Shown: piece by piece, positions 1-9,580 of the stretch
Layout of the letters: every line of letters starts with the position of its first letter
How positions within the stretch are numbered: the first letter of the stretch is position 1
Source: Wolbachia endosymbiont (group B) of Parapoynx stratiotata
Lineage (GTDB): Bacteria; Pseudomonadota; Alphaproteobacteria; Rickettsiales; Anaplasmataceae
Assembly: GCF_947250635.1 (NCBI RefSeq)
Contig: NZ_OX366335.1
Span: 744,001-808,000 of the forward strand
DNA length: 64,000 bases
Direction of reading: 5' to 3'
Made by a program: the position numbers and the translations under genes
Notes under the pieces: model-generated
Database searches by the model: none
The model's input: the letters and a program-made list of their open reading frames with translations, nothing else
Told to the model about the DNA's origin: nothing

Positions 1-19
1 AACTATATGCTGCTGGCAT
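1..19 (-). CDS. IS630-type transposase, first codons only (runs off the window)
   Basis: Read on the minus strand, the first 19 bases are an ATG followed by codons for P-A-A-Y-S, preceded by a GAGGAG ribosome-binding site at about 24-29. The same MPAAYS start occurs at 47569, where it continues as YDLRKKAIQALDEGE, typical of Wolbachia IS630-family transposases. Only six residues are visible, so this is a call by similarity within the window. Confidence 0.45.
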
Positions 20-208
20 TCACATCTCCTCGCTACTTTACCTATTCCACCATGTTCACACTATTAGGAAAAGAGCTATAATTTTCAATACTAACAAAAC
101 TACTTCCCAATCTTTTACACAGCAACCTATCGAACTTAATTCTGTGAATATATGATCAACAAAAAAAACTTTGAGAAAAGGAAGAATAGACTTCTTCCTT
201 TCACTTAA

Positions 209-1642
209 CTACGCTGTTATATTTACCCCTGTATCAACAACTCCTTGTCCTACATTAACTCTATCTAGATTCTCACTAGGCTTTGAAATTACATATTTAA
301 TACCACCAGCAACAAGTCCTGTTACTAGAGCAGCAGCTATACCAATTAAAGCCAATATCGGTAATGCAACACCAGCAGCAAAACATCCACCACCAGTTGC
401 CAATGCAGCTATAGCACCATAAACACAGCCAATTATTATTGGTTTATTAGTAGTTTTTACTTTGTCTTTTTGTTTACTACTCTCTATTTCAGATGTACTA
501 CTTTCATCAGTTATATTTCCTTCAGTTTTAGGAACGATGCTTTCAGCCATTGAAGACTGTTCATTACTTTCACAATCGGGCATAATACTTATTTCAGATG
601 TACTACTTTCATCAGTTATATTTCCTTCAGTTTGAGGTACGCTGCTTTCATCTACTAAAGACTGTTCTTTACTTTCGTAATCAGGCTGGTTCTTTCTAAT
701 TAATGTTATCATATCAGCATTTCGCTGTGAATCTAATGATACTTTGAAAGTCTCCTCGTTAAAAATCTTAGAAAATATTTCACACTTGTCTTTATTTTCG
801 TGATTAGGCACGATCCTTTCAAGGGTTAATTTCCAATCCTCTTGCTCTTGCTTTTCACATATCTCCTCAACTCTATCGTACATTTCAATTGTGTTAGGAT
901 CATCTTTACTTTCACAACTAGATATGCTCTTTGCAAGTATTTTTAGCCAACCATCAATTTTAGCTTTTTGCTCTTCATCTTGCTCTTGATTTTTTAGTAT
1001 TTCTAAAATATTCTTGGTTTTGTTAAGATGATCTTTTTTTATACTAGCGAAAACTTTTTCTAACATATCATTATCTTGAGCTACATCTATAATAGCTTTA
1101 ATACTTTTCTGACTAACTTCCTGATTAATAAGATTTATAGCACAGCCAAGCGGTGTTAGAGTATGTTCTTGATCATCTGAAAGCCTGATCTTTATATTCG
1201 CAGTAGTAAGAACTTTTTCTAATATACTATTTCTTTTAGCTACATTTAGGATAGCTTGAATGCCTCTCTGTTTATTAAGAATAATAGCATGGACAAGTGG
1301 TGTTGAAGTATATTCTTGACCATTTGAGAGCTTGATCTTTATATCCGCAGTAGTAAGAACTTCTTCTAATATATCTTTCTCTTTAGCTACACTTAGAATA
1401 TTTGTAATATATCTCTGACTATTTAACGAGTTCTTAAGATTTATAGCGTAGGCAAGCGGTGTTAGAGTATGTTCTTCACCATCTTCAAACTCTATACATT
1501 TCACAGTAGTAAGAATTTTCAGCAAATCCTCTTTTGAAAATCCTGTAAGAAGATCAATAATATTCTCATGTTCTTCCATCGCAGCCTGTAACTTACCATA
1601 TAATTCTTGTTGTGTTCCGTTTAACTCTTCATATTTTGGCAT
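209..1642 (-). CDS. Repeat-containing protein with C-terminal membrane segment, function unknown
   Basis: A 477-residue protein of unknown function. Three degenerate repeats of about 50 residues begin near residues 44, 96 and 145 (LTTVKC, LTTADI, LTTANI), each with a TPLxxAI motif like the first helix of an ankyrin repeat, so they are probably divergent ankyrin units. A linker carries two copies of TEGNITDESSTSEI (about 340-390). Residues about 401-450 are Ala/Gly/Ile-rich and hydrophobic, enough for one or two membrane helices, followed by a short polar tail. No signal peptide is seen. The ATG is preceded by AGGAG. Wolbachia has many ankyrin proteins, some secreted to the host; such a role here is inference only. 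Confidence 0.75.
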   Translation of the reverse strand: MPKYEELNGTQQELYGKLQAAMEEHENIIDLLTGFSKEDLLKILTTVKCIEFEDGEEHTLTPLAYAINLKNSLNSQRYITNILSVAKEKDILEEVLTTADIKIKLSNGQEYTSTPLVHAIILNKQRGIQAILNVAKRNSILEKVLTTANIKIRLSDDQEHTLTPLGCAINLINQEVSQKSIKAIIDVAQDNDMLEKVFASIKKDHLNKTKNILEILKNQEQDEEQKAKIDGWLKILAKSISSCESKDDPNTIEMYDRVEEICEKQEQEDWKLTLERIVPNHENKDKCEIFSKIFNEETFKVSLDSQRNADMITLIRKNQPDYESKEQSLVDESSVPQTEGNITDESSTSEISIMPDCESNEQSSMAESIVPKTEGNITDESSTSEIESSKQKDKVKTTNKPIIIGCVYGAIAALATGGGCFAAGVALPILALIGIAAALVTGLVAGGIKYVISKPSENLDRVNVGQGVVDTGVNITA

Positions 1643-1797
1643 ATAAAATTCTCCTATTCAAAATAATAATATACTTTAATTATTATATATTTAAGTAAAC
1701 AAGTCAATAAATTAATAAAATGCTGTGGTGCCAAAAACACTCAAACAAGAAAAAGCGCTCCGGTGCTCATTCTTTGTTTATAAATAATATTCTTGAT

Positions 1798-2556
1798 TCA
1801 ATCCTTTGCTTTCTTTTCAATGTATCTACATATCAGAATAGACAGCTCATATAATACCAACATTGGAATTGCAAGCCCTACTTGGCTTAGTACATCAGGT
1901 GGAGTTAAGATTGCAGCAATAATGAAAATTACCACTATCGCAATTCTGCGTTTATTTGACAAACTTTGTGCAGTGATTAGCCCTACTCTCACCATTAAGG
2001 TTAGTATGACTGGAATTTGAAATGCAGTACCAAACGCAAACATGAATTGAAGAACAAGGTCTAAATATTCACTAACTGATGGCATAAACTCTATTGGTAT
2101 ACCGAAAGATTTACCGCTATGTTCAAAAGCAATAAAAAATTTCCAGGCTAAGGGAAATATGTAGTAGTAAACTACAGCGGCTCCCGTTACAAACAAAACC
2201 GGTGTTGCAATTAAGTATGGCAATAACACTGCCCTTTCTCTTTTATATAAGCCAGGTGCTAGAAACATATAGAATTGCCATGCAAACACAGGAAAAGAAA
2301 ACAACAGTGCACTCATTATTGCAACCCTGAGATATACAAAAAACGCTTCTGTTAAGTCTGTATAGATTAGAGAAAAATCATTGCTATCTTTTGTAACTTC
2401 TATTAAAGGTGCAAGTAAAAAGCGGTATATATTTTCTTTAAAGTAGTAACAAAACCCGAAGGTAACACAAAAAAATAGAAAGCAAAAAATAACCCTTTTT
2501 CTAAGTTCCGCAAAGTGCTCATAAAATGAAGCATATTTTTGTGAGTTTTCGTTCAT
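1798..2556 (-). CDS. tatC: Twin-arginine translocase subunit TatC
   Basis: Integral inner-membrane receptor of the Tat pathway, which exports folded proteins with twin-arginine signals. At 252 residues it has the usual family length and about six hydrophobic segments. The N-terminal HFAELRKRVI (about residues 14-23) matches the TatC signature HLxELRxR, and FLAPGLYKRERA (about 98-109) matches the conserved second-loop motif. It starts 3 bp after the gap stop codon on the same strand, so gap and tatC are probably cotranscribed. No tatA or tatB lies nearby. Confidence 0.95.
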   Translation of the reverse strand: MNENSQKYASFYEHFAELRKRVIFCFLFFCVTFGFCYYFKENIYRFLLAPLIEVTKDSNDFSLIYTDLTEAFFVYLRVAIMSALLFSFPVFAWQFYMFLAPGLYKRERAVLLPYLIATPVLFVTGAAVVYYYIFPLAWKFFIAFEHSGKSFGIPIEFMPSVSEYLDLVLQFMFAFGTAFQIPVILTLMVRVGLITAQSLSNKRRIAIVVIFIIAAILTPPDVLSQVGLAIPMLVLYELSILICRYIEKKAKD

Positions 2557-2559
2557 ACT

Positions 2560-3531
2560 TTACAATAAAGCTATATCTAACATTCTCAGTGAAAAAGCCC
2601 ATTCATTATCGTACCACGCTGCAACTCTACAGATATCACCTGTGACATATGTACCAGCTAAATCCACAATTGCACTATAAGGGTTATGGACAAAGTCTAT
2701 TGAAACTAAAGGCTCGTTACATACGGAAAGCACATGATTTGCTGAATTCTTAAACATTTCATTTATTTCTCTAGCTGTTACCTTCTTATCAGTCGTAAAT
2801 TTAAAATCAACCATAGAAACGTTGCTAACCGGAACTCTAATAGCAGTACCATCTAGCTTACCCTTTAACTGAGGAATAACAGAACCAATTGTTTTTGCTG
2901 CTCCAGTTGTAGTTGGCACCATAGAAAGGCCACAAGCTCTTGCCCTGCGTAAGTCTCTATGGTTGCCATCAAGAATATTTTGATCATTCGTATAGGCATG
3001 TATAGTGGTCATAAAACCGCTTTTTATACCTAAATTGGAGTGTAAAATGTGTACAATCGGAGCCAGACAGTTTGTAGTACAAGAACCTGCTGAGATCACT
3101 TTATGCTCCTTTTTTAGCATATCGTTATTTACGCCGTAAACTATAGTTACGTCAGCATCTGAAACTGGAGCAGAGACAATTACTCTCTCTGCATTATGAT
3201 TTGCTGCTTCCGCACGCTTGTTGAATGCACCAGTGCATTCAAGCACTACATCAACATTCCAAGGAATATTTTCAGGGCTACGTTCTCTATATAAAGAAAA
3301 TTTCCTGCCATTTATAGATAGCCAATTTTCAGACTCGTTAAAATCAATATCGCCGTTAAATTTGCCATGAACAGAGTCATATTTAATCAAATGTGCATGC
3401 TGCTCAGCACTGAGCGACCCATTTACCGCCACAACTTCTATTTGCTCGCTATAGTTTTCTACTTCAAAAATAGCACGCAATACACTTCTGCCTATTCTAC
3501 CAAGACCATTAATTCCTACACGAATTGTCAT
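2560..3531 (-). CDS. gap: Glyceraldehyde-3-phosphate dehydrogenase
   Basis: Cytosolic enzyme interconverting glyceraldehyde 3-phosphate and 1,3-bisphosphoglycerate. The 323 residues begin with the Rossmann motif GINGLGRIGRS (6-16) and contain the active-site motif SCTTNCLAP with catalytic Cys151. Length is slightly below the usual 330-335. The residue after VVAVN, normally Asp and contacting the adenine ribose of NAD, is Gly39 here, which may relax coenzyme choice; this is inference from family knowledge. It lies directly upstream of tatC, with 3 bp between them. Confidence 0.96.
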   Translation of the reverse strand: MTIRVGINGLGRIGRSVLRAIFEVENYSEQIEVVAVNGSLSAEQHAHLIKYDSVHGKFNGDIDFNESENWLSINGRKFSLYRERSPENIPWNVDVVLECTGAFNKRAEAANHNAERVIVSAPVSDADVTIVYGVNNDMLKKEHKVISAGSCTTNCLAPIVHILHSNLGIKSGFMTTIHAYTNDQNILDGNHRDLRRARACGLSMVPTTTGAAKTIGSVIPQLKGKLDGTAIRVPVSNVSMVDFKFTTDKKVTAREINEMFKNSANHVLSVCNEPLVSIDFVHNPYSAIVDLAGTYVTGDICRVAAWYDNEWAFSLRMLDIALL

Positions 3532-3682
3532 TTTTCCATCTTAAAAGTTTAATTATAGAGGATATTGCCTGATATTTCATTCTATTCTTTTAGCTGTTAA
3601 TCCTAATGTTATAATATATTGATTGACTAAAGAAACTGTATCACTTAATTAATAATATCTAAATTTTAACTTGGAGTAGGTT

Positions 3683-4009
3683 ATGCATGGATTACCAATG
3701 ACAAATTCAGATAATCAGTATCAGCAAAGAAAAATAGAAGCATTGCAAAAAGAAAATAAAGGACTGTCAGAAAAAGTGAAAACACTACAGAAAATGTCAG
3801 TGCTGCACAATGAAATGCTAGTAATGCTACAGTGGAAATCAATACCAGAGAAACTGCGCACAGAAATATTAAAAAAACTGCTAGAAACACCTCAAGCAGC
3901 AGCATTTCAATTAGAAGAAAGAGATGAAGATCAGCAAGTAATAGAAGACATACTGGATATGCAAGAAGAATTTGAATCTTCACAAAATTTGGAAATGCGG
4001 GAGTGTTAA
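3683..4009 (+). CDS. Small coiled-coil protein, 3' end cut by an IS
   Basis: A 108-residue highly charged protein, not recognised. Residues about 12-45 are a likely coiled coil (KIEALQKENKGLSEKVKTLQ), followed by a Glu-rich tail. The start has a GGAG ribosome-binding site nine bases upstream. The last codons, CGG GAG TGT TAA, lie in the terminal inverted repeat of the IS256-like remnant at 3999-5070, so the native C-terminus is missing and the stop comes from the IS. No continuation of the gene is evident in the short spacer at 5071-5119. Confidence 0.6.
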   Translation: MHGLPMTNSDNQYQQRKIEALQKENKGLSEKVKTLQKMSVLHNEMLVMLQWKSIPEKLRTEILKKLLETPQAAAFQLEERDEDQQVIEDILDMQEEFESSQNLEMREC

Positions 4010-5070
4010 ATAAACTGTGTCAAACCGAGAAGTAAAGTAATAAATTGATAAAAAAATGGAGGTTTGACAATGAGTCAAGCAAACAGAACTACCGGTTTGG
4101 TAGACTATAAAGAATTAGAAACAAATATCTTATCATCTATACGAGAAGGAAAACCATTGACAGGAAGAGATGGAGCATTAACACCATTTATAAAAAAACT
4201 GCTAGAGGGAAGGCGAGATAGAAAACCATTTGTCGGCTGAAAGCGAAGAAAACAACCGAAGAAATTCAAAGACTTTACGGACAAGTATTTGAACTATTGA
4301 CACCAAGAGATAGAGAAGGAAGTTTCGAGCCACAAGTAGTCAGAAAAAGGCAAACAACCGAACTTGAAGCAAAGGTTTTAAGTACATATGCCAGTGGCAT
4401 GGGATATAGCATCGCATGTAGAAGAAATATAAAATATCTGCAGCAGAGATATCAAGTATTACTGACAAATTGTTACCGGTAATCAACGAATGGCGCAGTC
4501 GTCCGCTGCAATCTGTATATCCAATAGTGTTCATGGTTTTTTAAGGTCAAGGAGGACGGGCATTGTGTAAGCAAATGTATGTATAACATATTAGCAAAAT
4601 GGCAGAAAAGAAGTTTTAGGCTTTTATATAGCAGAAAGTGAGGGAGCTAACTTTTGGCTAGGGATGTTAAATGACTTAAAAGAGAAAGGAGTAGAAGATA
4701 TCCTGATTGTATGTGTTAAAAAGCTTTCCTAAAGCAATAAACAGTGTATTTCCTAAAGCAGAAATGTATAGTACATCAGATAAGAAATTCACTGAAATAT
4801 GTATCGAGCAAAAGTTTTCATGAATGATTTGAAAAAAACATATCAAGTAGAGAAATAGCCGAGAATTTACTAAAACCAAGGGCTCATTTACTAGCACAAA
4901 TGCCTTGTATAAACAGGTATATTGTGCTATAAAGAAGGCAGGAGAGAAATGGACTATGCCTATACATGATTGGGCTTTAACTATCTCTCAACTTGATATC
5001 TTTTTTCCTGGTAGGTTAAAAATCGAGTTGAACTAAAAATGCGATTTGACACAGTTTATTTAACACTCCC
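3999..5070 (+). mobile_element. Degenerate IS256-family element, second variant
   Basis: Imperfect terminal repeats face each other: GGGAGTGTTAAATAAACTGT at 3999 and its reverse complement ending at 5070. Between them is a decayed relative of the 410-residue transposase found elsewhere in the window: it starts at 4070 with MSQANRTTGLVDYKELETN, then shows internal deletions, stops and frameshifts, and ends with SQLDIFFPGRLKIELN. About 265 bp shorter than the intact copies. The flanks do not form a target duplication. A piece of the same variant lies at 62046-62365. Not capable of encoding a transposase. Confidence 0.85.
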
Positions 5071-5119
5071 TATTTCTCTAAAAAATACTATCTTCAACTT
5101 GAATATGTTGAAAAATATT

Positions 5120-6456
5120 GGGAACGTTCAAAAAAGTGTGTCAAACCGAAAAAAAAGTAATAAATTGATATAAAAAATGGAGGTTTGATATGGGTCAAGC
5201 AAATAGAACTACTGGTTTGGTAGATTATAAAGAATTAGAAACAAATATCCTGTCATCTATACGAGAAGGAAGACCATTGACAGGAAGAGATGGAGCATTA
5301 ACACCGTTTATAAAAAGGTTGCTAGAGGCAAGTCTGGAAGGTGAAATAGAAAGCCACATGTCAGCTAAAAGTGAAGAAAATAACCGAAGAAATGGAAGGA
5401 ATGCAAAAACTTTACGTACAAGTTCAGGCTCATTTGAACTATTAACACCAAGAGACAGAGAAGGAAGCTTTGAACCGCAAATAGTCAAAAAAAGGCAAAC
5501 AAGCCTACATCCAGAACTTGAAGCAAAGGTCTTAAGCACATATGCCAGTGGCATGGGATACAGAGATATAGCTTCACATGTTGAGGAAATATATGACCAC
5601 AAAATATCAGCAGCAGAGATATCCAGTATTACTGATAAACTGCTACCAGTAATCAATGAATGGCGCAGCCGCCCACTGCAATCAGTGTATCCAATAGTGT
5701 TTATGGATGGCATGTTCTTTAAGGTCAAGGAGGACGGACATTGTATAAGTAAATGCATGTATAATATATTGGGCATAAATCAAAATGGCAGAAAAGAAGT
5801 ATTAGGTTTTTATTTGGCTGAAAGTGAAGGAGCTAACTTCTGGTTGGGAGTTCTAAATGACCTAAAAGAGCGAGGAGTAGAAGATATTCTAATTGCCTGC
5901 ATTGATGGGCTAAAAAGCTTTCCTGCGGCTATAAATAGTGTGTTTCCTAAGGCAGAAGTACAGCTATGTATAGTGCATCAGATAAGGAATTCACTGAAAT
6001 ATGTATCTAGCAAAGATGTAAAAGTTTTCATGAATGATTTGAAAAAAATATATCGTGCTTCAAGTAAAGAGATCGCTGAGAATTATCTGCTTGAGCTGGA
6101 AGAAAAATGGGGAGAGAAGTATCCTTTAGTTATAAAATCCTGGCAGAACAATTGGGAAAACTTATCCAGTTATTTTAAGTATTCTGGGCAAGTTAGGAAG
6201 CTGATTTACACCACCAATCCAATTGAGGGGTTGCATAGACAAATCAGGAAATTTACTAAAACTAAGGGTTCATTTACTAGTACAAATGCCTTGTACAAAC
6301 AGGTATATTGTGCTATAAAAAAGGTAGAGCAAAAGTGGATTATGGCTCTCCCTAATTGGGCTTTAACTATGTCTCAACTTGATATTTTCTTTCCAGATAG
6401 ATTGAAAATTGAGTTGAACTAAAAATGCGGCTTGACACACTTTTTTGAACGTTCCC
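5120..6456 (+). mobile_element. IS256-family insertion sequence, copy A
   Basis: A 1337-bp element bounded by near-perfect inverted repeats of about 29 bp (start GGGAACGTTCAAAAAAGTGT; one mismatch between ends). It holds one full transposase gene. The 8-bp flanks (AAAATATT and AAAGTCCT) do not match, so this copy lacks a visible target duplication; deletion or recombination after insertion is likely. The left flank is spacer next to an older IS256 remnant and the right flank is an IS5-type remnant. Confidence 0.95.
5190..6422 (+). CDS. IS256-family transposase (copy A)
   Basis: A 410-residue mutator-type DDE transposase that cuts and joins the element ends. Probable catalytic residues are Asp173 (FMDGMFF), Asp239 (CIDGLKSFP) and Glu346 (TNPIEGLHRQ), with the family C-x2-H motif at Cys260/His263 (LCIVHQIRNSLKY). 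A GGAGG ribosome-binding site lies upstream of the ATG. Identical in protein sequence to the copies at 21698 and 37588; the copy at 24996 differs by one residue (Met to Ile in ALTMSQLD). A long antisense reading frame in each copy is taken as a shadow. Confidence 0.97.
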   Translation: MGQANRTTGLVDYKELETNILSSIREGRPLTGRDGALTPFIKRLLEASLEGEIESHMSAKSEENNRRNGRNAKTLRTSSGSFELLTPRDREGSFEPQIVKKRQTSLHPELEAKVLSTYASGMGYRDIASHVEEIYDHKISAAEISSITDKLLPVINEWRSRPLQSVYPIVFMDGMFFKVKEDGHCISKCMYNILGINQNGRKEVLGFYLAESEGANFWLGVLNDLKERGVEDILIACIDGLKSFPAAINSVFPKAEVQLCIVHQIRNSLKYVSSKDVKVFMNDLKKIYRASSKEIAENYLLELEEKWGEKYPLVIKSWQNNWENLSSYFKYSGQVRKLIYTTNPIEGLHRQIRKFTKTKGSFTSTNALYKQVYCAIKKVEQKWIMALPNWALTMSQLDIFFPDRLKIELN

Positions 6457-6805
6457 AAAGTCCTTTCTACAACCCACCTTCTTGGCTGTACTTTAAACCC
6501 CTCATTGGTAGTAGCTAAGGCGGTGTGTCTTTGTTGACTTAGAACCTACATGAAGGCCTTTTGACAATCTCAATATCCATACCATATTCTTCCTTTATAT
6601 GATTTTTTAAATTTTCTCCTTGGTATCCCATCACATAGTAAATACCGCCATTTACACCTGTACACAATACATAGAAAATTGCTTCTAATATTTCTCTTTT
6701 GCTATACTTTGACGACCTTCCTCCTTTCCTGTATGATACTCTGGAGTAGCTTTCTATTCTTGTCCATTCCTTTTGACTTAGGTCTGCTGGATGCTTTTTT
6801 CTCAT
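6457..6805 (-). pseudogene. IS5-family transposase remnant
   Basis: The minus strand begins MRKKHPADLSQKEW and continues RKGGRSSKYSKREILEAIFYVL, the N-terminal domain of IS5/IS1031-type transposases. It then jumps by internal deletion to a DIEIVKRP segment, passes stops, and resumes as FKVQPRRWVVERTF, the conserved C-terminal motif. The remnant ends exactly at the IS256 copy A boundary. It cannot make an active enzyme. Confidence 0.75.
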
Positions 6806-6832
6806 CTTTACCCAGCACTAAAACTTTAGATA

Positions 6833-8107
6833 TTATAGCCTTTTACTAATCTCTGGACAAGCTATAGCTTCGGTAAACTCAGGAGAAGGTTCTTTTGCAA
6901 AAAATGCAGCATGTACAGCATTTTTAATGAAAAAACACGCGGCAAGTGCAAATATTGCTGTTGGTATATAACACCAAGGAGAAGCTATACTAAAAAAAGT
7001 AGCAGAAGCTACTGTTAAGCAACAACAAGTAAATATTGCTTGAAGCATAATATACTGTCTATCAACACCACCATACTCGGCCATTAATTTTCTAACTTTG
7101 TTATTGCTGCCGTATGGTAAACAAAATATCTTAATAAAAGCTGTTACACTATTAGTAGCAAGATATGAATCACACTCTATTGCTCTTGGTAAGTAATATT
7201 TTTTATTTGCATTAGGATCTGCACCATATTGCAGAAGCAGTTTTACAACCTTCTCTCTCTCATGCCAATTTTCACGACATTCCACCGCTTTATGTAATGC
7301 CTTATTGAGGCTTTCACTTTCTTTATAAGCACCATGTTTTAAAAGCAGTTCTACAATTTCATAATGCCCTCTAGAAGATGCTTTATGTAATGCAGTATTA
7401 CCATATTTATCTTGTATGTCAAAATCAGCATTATACTGTAAAAGTACTTCTACAGTTTCATAATATCCCTTGCCACAGGCTTCCATTAATGGCGTTGTGG
7501 ATGACTCATCCTTTACATTAGGATTAGCATCGTGCTTTAACAACAGTTCCACAACCTTACTATTTCTGAGAACTAAAGCACAATGTAATGGTACTATGCC
7601 ACAAAGCACTTCTATGTTAGGATTAGCACCATTTATTAAAAGCAGATCAAGGAGACTTAAATCTCCACAGCTTTCGGCTTTATAGAAAGCAACTTCTAGT
7701 GGTAATAAAGATCCTGAATGCATTTCATTGATGTAATCACCAAATCTTCCATCTTTACCGCTTTTGAATTTGGAAAAAAGCTTTTTAAGAAACGCTATAT
7801 CCCGATTATATAGAGCTCTATATAAGTAAAACCTCAAATCTTCAGGCGAATTAATTTGATTTAAATTTTTGTCAGTTAGATTTGTAACCTCTTCTATATT
7901 TTTCTCAGTGAGAAATTCATATGCAGTACCTAGCTTTTTGAATTTCTCCTCATTTTGTTTCTTCACAATCTCACTTTCACCTGAATGTTTATCAGGATGA
8001 TATTTCAAAGCTAATTTTCTGTACGCTGATTTAATTTTTTGTTCACTGGGCGCATCGCTTGATTCAAAACCTAATATTTTTAAAGCTTCGTCTCTTTGTA
8101 TGGCCAT
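6833..8107 (-). CDS. J-domain/ankyrin-repeat protein with C-terminal membrane helices
   Basis: A 424-residue fusion. Residues 5-70 form a DnaJ-type J domain with the essential HPD motif at 37-39 (ALKYHPDKH), which stimulates Hsp70 ATPase. Residues about 130-305 hold ankyrin repeats, for example TTPLMEACGKGYYETVEVLL and NTALHKASSRGHYEIVELLL. Two hydrophobic helices follow at about 353-375 and 378-402, then a short polar tail. The Gly/Phe and zinc-finger regions of true DnaJ are absent, so this is not the housekeeping co-chaperone. No signal peptide is seen. Inference: a membrane-tethered adaptor that recruits Hsp70 (own DnaK or a host Hsp70) to an ankyrin-bound partner. Confidence 0.85.
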   Translation of the reverse strand: MAIQRDEALKILGFESSDAPSEQKIKSAYRKLALKYHPDKHSGESEIVKKQNEEKFKKLGTAYEFLTEKNIEEVTNLTDKNLNQINSPEDLRFYLYRALYNRDIAFLKKLFSKFKSGKDGRFGDYINEMHSGSLLPLEVAFYKAESCGDLSLLDLLLINGANPNIEVLCGIVPLHCALVLRNSKVVELLLKHDANPNVKDESSTTPLMEACGKGYYETVEVLLQYNADFDIQDKYGNTALHKASSRGHYEIVELLLKHGAYKESESLNKALHKAVECRENWHEREKVVKLLLQYGADPNANKKYYLPRAIECDSYLATNSVTAFIKIFCLPYGSNNKVRKLMAEYGGVDRQYIMLQAIFTCCCLTVASATFFSIASPWCYIPTAIFALAACFFIKNAVHAAFFAKEPSPEFTEAIACPEISKRL

Positions 8108-8283
8108 AATGTTTCTTTAATAAATTTATATATATAGTTTATTATATAATATCTATGATATAAAATCAAGTAATTCCCGATAATCTAGAAAAGCAAATTT
8201 TTCCATTAGCTGGTTTTAGAAAAATTTAACTCCCTCTTATAAAACTCATTTTTAACATTAGATTTACATTAATCATGAACCTG

Positions 8284-9564
8284 TTACGTGTAATTCTTCT
8301 CCACATAATCACTAATAATTGCCTTAAATTCTTCAAAAATATTATCACCTTGTAAAGTTTTGAAATATTTGCCGTCTTTGTAGACTGCTGAAACAGGTTT
8401 TTCTCCATACCCAGGCAGGCTGATCCCCAGATTTGCATGTTTGCTCTCTCCAGGACCATTTACTATGCATCCCATAACAGCAACTTTCATATACTCTACA
8501 CCAGGATTCTTTTTCTTCCATACCGGCATATGAGTTTTTATGTAGCCATTTACTTCCTTAGTTAATATACGAAAACGATCGCTACTTGTGCGTCCACAAC
8601 CAGGACATGAACTCACCTGAGGGTTAAAGTAGCGCAAACCTATAGACTGCAGTATTTCCTGACATACTACCACCTCATTAGTGCGTGATTCACCAGGGCG
8701 CTGAGTTAAAGAAGCCCGGATAGTGTCTCCAATACCATTTTGCAATAAATAAGTAAGCCCTGCTGTGGTATTTACTACGCCTTTGTTACCCATACCAGCT
8801 TCGGTTAAACCCAAATGCAGCGCATAATTGGAAGATTTTACAAGTGCAGTATAAACTAAAATTAAATCTTGCACTCTACTGACTTTACATGAAATGATTA
8901 TTTTCTCTGCATTAAGGCCAATCTTTTCAGCTTTTTTTGCACTACCAAGAGCAGACATTACAAGCGTCTTACGTAATATAACATCAGAAGTTTTTGGATT
9001 ACTAGATAAGGAGTTTTCATCCATTAATTTTTGTGAAAGGTACTTATCAAGACTACCCCAATTTACTCCAATTCTGACAGGAAGATCATGCGTTATTGCA
9101 TACTCTATAATTTTTTCAAATTTTTCATCACGTTTATCACCAAAGCCTATATTACCTGGATTTATCCTAATTTTACCCAGAATTTTAATGTTGTCTGGAT
9201 AATCCTGAATCAGCCTGTAGAGCTCATATTGTCCACAGCCTACTAATATCTTACCATCAAAGCCTTCTTTATTTATTTCCTCTACTATATAAGGTATTGC
9301 TTTTGCTACTTCCTCTGAGTTCAAAGCAATTCGCACCAATTCTGAACCTGCATGCGCTAGTTCTATTACTTCTTTTGCATATTTCTGAGCACTGCTTTTT
9401 ATGTTGTCAGAATCTATATGTGCACCAAGTGCCATGGATTGAACAACTATAGGATTATTTCCACCTATCTTCACTTGTCCAACTTTTACAGTATGAGTTT
9501 TATGCCTGGAAACCGGCGATGACTCATATGCATCATCACTCAATGTCAGGTCTCTATCTAGCAT
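8284..9564 (-). CDS. ispG: 4-hydroxy-3-methylbut-2-enyl diphosphate synthase
   Basis: Iron-sulfur enzyme of the non-mevalonate isoprenoid pathway, converting methylerythritol cyclodiphosphate to HMBPP in the cytosol. The 426-residue protein has the cluster ligands Cys320, Cys323 (SCPGCGRT) and Cys366 with Glu373 (GCIVNGPGE), as expected for GcpE/IspG. The N-terminal TIM-barrel starts near residue 22. It follows the secreted-protein gene on the same strand after 16 bp and may share its transcript. Confidence 0.96.
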   Translation of the reverse strand: MLDRDLTLSDDAYESSPVSRHKTHTVKVGQVKIGGNNPIVVQSMALGAHIDSDNIKSSAQKYAKEVIELAHAGSELVRIALNSEEVAKAIPYIVEEINKEGFDGKILVGCGQYELYRLIQDYPDNIKILGKIRINPGNIGFGDKRDEKFEKIIEYAITHDLPVRIGVNWGSLDKYLSQKLMDENSLSSNPKTSDVILRKTLVMSALGSAKKAEKIGLNAEKIIISCKVSRVQDLILVYTALVKSSNYALHLGLTEAGMGNKGVVNTTAGLTYLLQNGIGDTIRASLTQRPGESRTNEVVVCQEILQSIGLRYFNPQVSSCPGCGRTSSDRFRILTKEVNGYIKTHMPVWKKKNPGVEYMKVAVMGCIVNGPGESKHANLGISLPGYGEKPVSAVYKDGKYFKTLQGDNIFEEFKAIISDYVEKNYT

Positions 9565-9580
9565 ATTATTAATCTTGACA

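Noticed and set aside
3681..3983. 100-residue leucine-rich minus-strand frame
   Set aside because: Antisense of the coiled-coil gene; leucine runs come from Lys/Glu codons read in reverse.
5225..5776. 183-residue frame antisense to the IS256 transposase, repeated in every copy
   Set aside because: It exists only because the copies are identical; no ribosome-binding site, and codon pattern follows the transposase strand.
8226..8459. 77-residue frame overlapping the end of ispG
   Set aside because: Out-of-frame shadow of the conserved ispG C-terminus on the same strand.
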